Assembly (NCBI GenBank): GCA_963775085.1 | Contig: CAVZHO010000002.1 | Span: 930,001 to 994,000 of the forward strand | Direction of reading: 5' to 3' | From: JAAFIP01 sp963775085 | GTDB taxonomy: Bacteria > Pseudomonadota > Gammaproteobacteria > Burkholderiales > Burkholderiaceae_C | Length of the DNA stretch: 64,000 bases | In this document: positions 59,008-64,000 of the stretch, piece after piece | How the letters are laid out: every line of letters begins with the position of its first letter | Numbering within the stretch: the first letter of the stretch is position 1 | The notes under the pieces: model-generated | Told to the model about the DNA's origin: nothing | Seen by the model: the letters and a program-made list of their open reading frames with translations, nothing else | The model's database searches: none | Translations under genes and position numbers: made by a program

Positions 59008-60621
59008 ATGCAACACCAAAAAATCCTCATCCTCGACTTCGGCTCCCAAGTCACCCAGCTCATTGCCCGCCGCGTGCGCGAGGCCCATGTGTACTGCGAA
59101 GTGCACCCCTGTGATGTGAGCAGCGACTGGCTGCGGGACTACGCCAAAGACGGTTCGCTCAAAGGCATCATCTTGTCAGGCAGCCACGCCAGCGTGTACG
59201 AAGAATTGACCGACAAAGCGCCCGATGCGGTGTTTACACTGGGCGTGCCCGTGCTGGGCATTTGCTATGGCATGCAGACCATGGCGCAACAATTGGGCGG
59301 CAAGGTGGAAGCCGGGCACAAGCGCGAATTTGGCTTTGCCGCCGTGCGAGCACGTGGGCACACCGCGCTGCTGCAAGACATTGCAGACTTCACCACGCCC
59401 GAAGGCCAGGGCATGCTCAACGTGTGGATGAGCCACGGCGACAAGGTGACCGAACTGCCACCGGGCTTCAAGCTCATGGCCAGCACCGACAGCTGCCCCA
59501 TCGCCGGTATGGCCGACGAGGCGCGCAAGTTTTACGCTGTGCAGTTTCACCCCGAGGTCACCCACACCGCGCAAGGCCACGCCATCTTGCACCGCTTTGT
59601 TTTAGGTATTTGCGGCGCGCAGCCCGACTGGGTGATGCGCGACCATATCCAAGAGGCCGTGGACCTCATTCGTCAGCAAGTGGGCGACGAAGAAGTCATC
59701 TTGGGCCTGAGTGGCGGCGTAGATTCGTCCGTAGCCGCTGCACTCATCCACCGCGCCATCGGCGACCAGCTCACCTGCGTCTTCGTAGACCACGGCCTGC
59801 TGCGCCTGAACGAAGGCGACATGGTGATGGACATGTTTGTCGGTAAGCTGCATGCCAAGGTGATTCGCGTGGATGCTGAAGCGCAGTTCCTCGGGCACCT
59901 TGAGGGCGTGAGTGACCCCGAGGTTAAACGCAAGATTATCGGCCGCGAGTTTGTCGAAGTGTTCAAGGCCGAGGCCGCCAAGCTCAAAAGCGACCAGTCA
60001 CGCCATGTAGCCTGGCTGGCCCAAGGCACCATCTACCCCGACGTGATCGAGTCCGGCGGTGCCAAAACCAAAAAAGCCGTCACCATCAAAAGTCACCACA
60101 ACGTCGGCGGCCTGCCAGAGCAGTTGGGCCTGAAATTGCTGGAGCCCTTGCGCGACCTTTTCAAAGACGAAGTGCGCGAACTGGGCGTAGCCCTGGGCCT
60201 GCCCCACGACATGGTCTACCGCCATCCCTTCCCCGGCCCCGGTCTGGGTGTGCGCATTTTGGGCGAAGTGAAAAAAGAATACGCCGATTTGCTGCGCAAA
60301 GCCGATGCCATCTTTATCGAAGAGCTGCGTAACTTCAAAGACGCAGCCACAGGTAAAAACTGGTACGAACTCACCAGCCAGGCCTTCACTGTCTTCCTGC
60401 CCGTCAAAAGCGTAGGCGTAATGGGCGATGGCCGCACCTATGACTACGTGGTAGCCCTGCGCGCCGTAGTCACCAGTGACTTCATGACTGCCGATTGGGC
60501 CGAGCTGCCGTATGCACTGCTCAAAAAAGTCAGCGGGAGAATCATCAACGAAGTGCGGGGGATTAACCGAGTGACTTATGACGTGAGTAGTAAACCACCG
60601 GCCACGATTGAGTGGGAGTGA
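59008..60621 (+). CDS. guaA: GMP synthase (glutamine-hydrolysing)
   Basis: A 537-residue enzyme converting XMP to GMP. The class I amidotransferase domain has catalytic Cys in LGICYGMQTMAQQLGG and the His/Glu in VQFHPEVTHT. The ATP-pyrophosphatase P-loop is LGLSGGVDSSVAAALI. The C-terminal dimerisation domain ends RVTYDVSSKPPATIEWE, the canonical terminus, so the 3' end is intact. The end of guaA is a known integration site for genomic islands, relevant to what follows. Confidence 0.97.
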   Translation: MQHQKILILDFGSQVTQLIARRVREAHVYCEVHPCDVSSDWLRDYAKDGSLKGIILSGSHASVYEELTDKAPDAVFTLGVPVLGICYGMQTMAQQLGGKVEAGHKREFGFAAVRARGHTALLQDIADFTTPEGQGMLNVWMSHGDKVTELPPGFKLMASTDSCPIAGMADEARKFYAVQFHPEVTHTAQGHAILHRFVLGICGAQPDWVMRDHIQEAVDLIRQQVGDEEVILGLSGGVDSSVAAALIHRAIGDQLTCVFVDHGLLRLNEGDMVMDMFVGKLHAKVIRVDAEAQFLGHLEGVSDPEVKRKIIGREFVEVFKAEAAKLKSDQSRHVAWLAQGTIYPDVIESGGAKTKKAVTIKSHHNVGGLPEQLGLKLLEPLRDLFKDEVRELGVALGLPHDMVYRHPFPGPGLGVRILGEVKKEYADLLRKADAIFIEELRNFKDAATGKNWYELTSQAFTVFLPVKSVGVMGDGRTYDYVVALRAVVTSDFMTADWAELPYALLKKVSGRIINEVRGINRVTYDVSSKPPATIEWE

Positions 60622-60877
60622 GGGTGACTTCAACGCAAAAATTGATGAAAGCTTACGCCTACATGGCGACCACTCTCGGCCAGCAGCGGCTACGCATAAG
60701 AGCCGATGTGAGAGAGCTCTTATGGCCACCGAACTGCTGTTCGCCGCTCTCGCAGGTAGGTGCAGGGTACGATTGATGGAACCCTAGATCTTTTTGTTTT
60801 TGAGAAAGAGTACTTCGTGGCATTCCTTTGAGGTTTATCGGTAGTAATATGCGGATGCACCAAAATGGGGAGGTTGA
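60622..60877. other. Spacer between guaA and the large downstream gene
   Basis: No gene I can support in these 256 bases and no integrase. The small inverted repeat GAGAGCTC near 60712 and a T-run near 60788 (CTTTTTGTTTTTG) are the only structure noticed. This is where an island boundary after guaA would be sought. Confidence 0.4.
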
Positions 60878-63800
60878 ATGGGACGAAAATCGCGTCTGAA
60901 ACGTGACAAACGGAAGACAGGCGCGGATACATCGCGTATCGCACGGCCTCGCGACCCAAGCTTTGAGGCCCTAACCGCTCGGCTTAGGGCGCAATTCGCG
61001 GCATATAGTGCCGTCGACATCATCCTATCGCTCGGCGTATCTCAGCTTTGGCTCCCAAATCGGTCGAGCCTAGTTAAGCACACGCTCGCAACACTGGTAT
61101 GCCTCAGCATGCCACCGGAAGAGTTCAGTGGCGTGAAATCGGTTGCTTCGTTTAAAGACTTTGCTGTGTTTCTGGAGCAACTGCGGCTCCTTCTGCCTGA
61201 GTTTCCGATGCTCGAGGATTTCGTACCGGAGCCCGATTGGGGCGAGATTCGGGTTAGCGGGGCGACGGGCTTCGAATCCATCTTCTATGGGGGCAGCGTC
61301 GAGCGGATACCCGACTTTATCGAGGCATTTCGCCTGCTGGTGGCCGACCAGTCCCAGGCACTCGCTGACATGAATCTTGCTGTCGCGGTGCAGTGCCACT
61401 TGATTAAAAGTATCCCTCTAGGCATCGTGGGAAGCGCTGACTCAGTAAACCCCGGTCACATGGAGACACCGTCCGCAGAGTTCTGGGCTACCTGCCGTCA
61501 AGCGCTGTCATCAGTTCACGCGGCTTTGGAGCCTCTGATGATCCGAACGAGCGAGTGGATCATCGCGACACCAGGGGCGCTCCGTCTTCCCGACTCCATG
61601 ATCACCTTTGCAGACATGGTGATGACAGATACGGCGTTGCCGCTGCTTTTCGTTCGAGTTTCGCAACAGGTACTCCCCGTGGCACCTCGCAGCACCACCA
61701 GTGCCGTCTTGGATCTATGGTCTGATAGCGTTCGGGCGCGTGATGACGGCGCGTTGCTGGCACTAGGACGACGGCTCGGTGGCTATCTCTCTAAGCGCTT
61801 TCGATCGGAGAATGTCGTTCTCGGGCCCATACACGTAGTCGGGGACTCAGGTCGTTTCGATCCGCGCGTGGCGGCAGTTCTTCGGTCCGGCAGCAAGTTT
61901 CACTTCTTTCTTCCTCTGGACGAAGCGGACGTGTCAAGGCTAGGCCAGATCGAACGCCGCTTGATGAGTGTCGTGAACGACAGCAAGCGCTGGGGTCTGG
62001 CGTTGGAAGATCAAAGGCAGTACTTGGAGTTTCGTAACGCCAATGGTGCCCTGGCGAACGGCGCAAGTATCGAGCTCATAGTGGTGCTAGCGCGCGCCAG
62101 CACACAGCCCAGCATGCTGCGCCTGCCGAAGAGCGATGCCCATGTCATTGGGCTGCCTGACTTTGTCTCGCTGTTCGATTCGCTGGAAGACGGAGAGGAA
62201 CTGGAGAGATTCTGGACATACCTTGATGGCACAGCATCGATGGCGGGCGGTTTTGCCGGGTTAGTGGATCACTTCGCTGCCTTTAGGGACAGCCACGCAC
62301 TGCTGGTGCCTGGGGCGGTGATGCCTGACTTTATCGGCATCGACCCGCACTGGAACTCTGGCTGGCGCTTTGCGGTACTCAAGAAGTTCTGGGACAACGC
62401 ACCGCGCAGGTTCCCGGACGACCTGTGTACTTGGGAAGTCGAGCCGAAGGAGTCGGCCATGACCCGCCTAAAGGCGAAGGGTCCACTGGTGCTGGCGTGG
62501 TCGGGTGTGGTCGGCGGGTGCACCGTGCAAGCGATGATGGAAGTCAATGAGTCCGATCCCGACTTCGACAATGGCCCGCTATTGGAGCTGTTCGTTCACT
62601 GCGTCGTTGATGTGCTGACGCAACGGGGACAGATCCTTGTTGGCCTTGTGCCTTTCCAACGTGAGCAGATCGTCCTCCGGTGCGAGATGAACCAGAGACT
62701 TCTGCCGGCGCGCAATGACGAGGCTGAGACGACGAGCAGGGCAGCGCAACCGCTGCTGGGTACGTGGGAGCTCATTGGTTCAGATTCCGGTGATAAACTT
62801 GAAGTCGCGATTCAGGTCAACATCTCAAGGCTACGCTCTTGTCTTGACGATGCCATAGATGCCTCTTTCGAGGTTGAGTGCGCTGTAGCGGTAGCTGCTG
62901 GGCTCTGCGCCCTATTGGGAACGCCTTGCGATGAGGAAGTGCTGCGGCAGCTCGATGAAACGGCGACCGACCGACCACGCTTCACGCTGCGTGCAATGCG
63001 GCGAACAGTAGACGTTCCCGATCACGCTTCACCCGACCTACCCAAGCCCGAACAGTTCAAGTTGGCGCGCAAAGAGCTTGCCATCATCTTCAAGAATCAA
63101 GGTGTCACTGCGCCGGCGCGGTACGAGCTGGAGCAGGCCAAGCAGATCATGAACACGGCCCGCGATGCGATGCGGTCGCTCCTGCACGAGCGCATTGCGA
63201 GCTATGACCGCGCCCAGCTGCTGTGTGTGTGCGTCCAGCAGCATGACGAGCTAACGTCCCACTACCAGCGCGAGGTGACCCGCCTGAGGCTTAGCCTCAG
63301 TCACGAAGTGTCGTTCGACCGTGCGAACCATCTTGCCGAGCTCCATGAAAAGTACACCAGCATGGCCCGCAATTATCGATATCTGCTTGAGTGCTGCCTC
63401 AGTCTTCAAGGGCAGGGGAAGCATCGGCCTGCGATCGAGGCCGTCGTTCAGTTGATTGCGTCAATTGACTGGTTTTCCGTACTCTACGGTGCCAGTGACA
63501 CACTGCACAACGGCATCGACGTAGGTGGCATCGAACTGGATGACACGTTCGTGCCTACTGTATTTTTCTCAGATGACCGGGACAAACAGGAGCAGCAGTA
63601 CCTCCGCGAAGTCGCAAATGCGAAGCTTGGTGTCGGGCTAAAGGAAGAGGATGAAGTCAATTCCGAAGCGGATGCCGAAAAAAATTGGGAGCGACTAAAC
63701 GCGGCACTCATCGAGGACCTCGGCTGTTCGCTGACCCAGCTTACGCGGGTGCTTGAAGTTCTTGCACGCTGGCATACCGCCGGCGGCACTGAAGAATTCT

Positions 63801-64000
63801 GCTTCCGGTACTCGGCGGCACCAGCGACCATTGCTGACAGGGTGCTGGTGTCTTTTCCAGACGCTACCGTAGATCAGGTCGCAGCGGCGATTGAATTCCT
63901 GACGCTCAGCCCTGCTGGCATCCGGCAGCTTGCCCGGAAGGACGCGACAGAGCCGGATGTCCCGGTGTGGGAGCATTTCAAACGAGTGCACCGCTACCTC
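60878..64000 (+). CDS. Very large uncharacterised protein (5' part; runs off right edge)
   Basis: From ATG 60878, preceded by GGAGG at 60869-60873, the frame stays open for 1,041 codons to the window end. The N-terminus is strongly basic (MGRKSRLKRDKRKTG) and the rest is mixed alpha/beta without signal peptide or membrane helices. Recognisable stretches include SGSKFHFFLPLDEADVSRLG (about 336), MPDFIGIDPHWNSGWRFAVL (about 484) and a likely helical region ELHEKYTSMARNYRYLLECC (about 825). I see no known catalytic motif. Codon choice (CTA, CGA, TCG) differs from neighbouring core genes, suggesting transfer. Its position after guaA and its size resemble defence-island genes, but that is inference. 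Confidence 0.75.
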   Translation, partial: MGRKSRLKRDKRKTGADTSRIARPRDPSFEALTARLRAQFAAYSAVDIILSLGVSQLWLPNRSSLVKHTLATLVCLSMPPEEFSGVKSVASFKDFAVFLEQLRLLLPEFPMLEDFVPEPDWGEIRVSGATGFESIFYGGSVERIPDFIEAFRLLVADQSQALADMNLAVAVQCHLIKSIPLGIVGSADSVNPGHMETPSAEFWATCRQALSSVHAALEPLMIRTSEWIIATPGALRLPDSMITFADMVMTDTALPLLFVRVSQQVLPVAPRSTTSAVLDLWSDSVRARDDGALLALGRRLGGYLSKRFRSENVVLGPIHVVGDSGRFDPRVAAVLRSGSKFHFFLPLDEADVSRLGQIERRLMSVVNDSKRWGLALEDQRQYLEFRNANGALANGASIELIVVLARASTQPSMLRLPKSDAHVIGLPDFVSLFDSLEDGEELERFWTYLDGTASMAGGFAGLVDHFAAFRDSHALLVPGAVMPDFIGIDPHWNSGWRFAVLKKFWDNAPRRFPDDLCTWEVEPKESAMTRLKAKGPLVLAWSGVVGGCTVQAMMEVNESDPDFDNGPLLELFVHCVVDVLTQRGQILVGLVPFQREQIVLRCEMNQRLLPARNDEAETTSRAAQPLLGTWELIGSDSGDKLEVAIQVNISRLRSCLDDAIDASFEVECAVAVAAGLCALLGTPCDEEVLRQLDETATDRPRFTLRAMRRTVDVPDHASPDLPKPEQFKLARKELAIIFKNQGVTAPARYELEQAKQIMNTARDAMRSLLHERIASYDRAQLLCVCVQQHDELTSHYQREVTRLRLSLSHEVSFDRANHLAELHEKYTSMARNYRYLLECCLSLQGQGKHRPAIEAVVQLIASIDWFSVLYGASDTLHNGIDVGGIELDDTFVPTVFFSDDRDKQEQQYLREVANAKLGVGLKEEDEVNSEADAEKNWERLNAALIEDLGCSLTQLTRVLEVLARWHTAGGTEEFCFRYSAAPATIADRVLVSFPDATVDQVAAAIEFLTLSPAGIRQLARKDATEPDVPVWEHFKRVHRYL

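Noticed and set aside
60891..63991. Many minus-strand reading frames between 60.9 and 64 kb
   Set aside because: All lie opposite the continuous 1,041-codon plus-strand frame, are short and overlap each other; none has a good ribosome site or family character.

Overview
The window looks like a chromosomal segment of a betaproteobacterium of the order Burkholderiales, most likely family Comamonadaceae (Rhodoferax/Polaromonas/Acidovorax-like). This rests on protein character, a CTG-N10-CAG LexA box, and gene orders I recognise from that group: gpmA-ctpA-moeB, rhodanese-grxC-secB-gpsA, exbB-exbD-lpxK-trm112-kdsB-adk, rimP-nusA-infB-rbfA-truB-typA, smpB/ratA-rnfH, guaB-guaA. Genus-level assignment is inference; no rRNA gene is present.

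Layout. 1-6.4 kb: end of a FimV-like gene, an MFS exporter, a D-2-hydroxyacid dehydrogenase, a DUF1993 protein, lexA and a divergent asparaginase. 6.4-8.3 kb: an accessory patch that reads as two integron-type gene cassettes with attC-like sites but no integrase (a membrane/zinc-ribbon protein, then a HigBA-like toxin-antitoxin pair). 8.4-12.2 kb: secreted or lipoprotein genes, two of which share a duplicated 5' leader. 12.2-21.6 kb: the LPS/energy-transduction block, interrupted between kdsB and adk by two copies of an IS4-family element sitting in the two arms of one palindrome, then xseA and moeB. 21.7-28.7 kb: ctpA, gpmA, rhodanese, grxC, secB, gpsA, alanine dehydrogenase and a Bug-type binding protein. 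28.8-31.1 kb: a two-gene Pycsar-type anti-phage module (class III cyclase plus cNMP-binding/TIR effector) in low-density DNA. 31.1-41.9 kb: panC-panB, a deacetylase-family protein, decayed thioesterase and penicillin-acylase genes, a nitroreductase, an iorAB-type molybdenum hydroxylase, tRNA-Asn, and a TonB receptor behind a TPP riboswitch. 42-52.4 kb: alkB and the nusA-infB translation operon with an attenuator-like leader. 52.6-60.6 kb: transporter, 3-hydroxyisobutyryl-CoA hydrolase family protein, smpB, ratA/rnfH, a DUF4124 protein, and guaB-guaA with a MntA/HepT toxin-antitoxin pair between them. 60.9 kb to the edge: one very large uncharacterised gene (more than 1,041 codons) just downstream of guaA.

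The most unusual property is a dispersed mini-repeat family (about 14 copies in two related subfamilies). Most copies lie inside protein-coding genes and keep the frame: xseA twice, truB, gpsA, infB, the asparaginase and the CoA hydrolase. Others sit at gene starts or at the breakpoint of a decayed gene. A separate GC-rich 79-bp repeat, tandemly duplicated, forms the N-terminus of TruB. The immune and toxin modules (HigBA, Pycsar, MntA/HepT), the IS pair and the large gene after guaA are the accessory layer on an otherwise conserved backbone.
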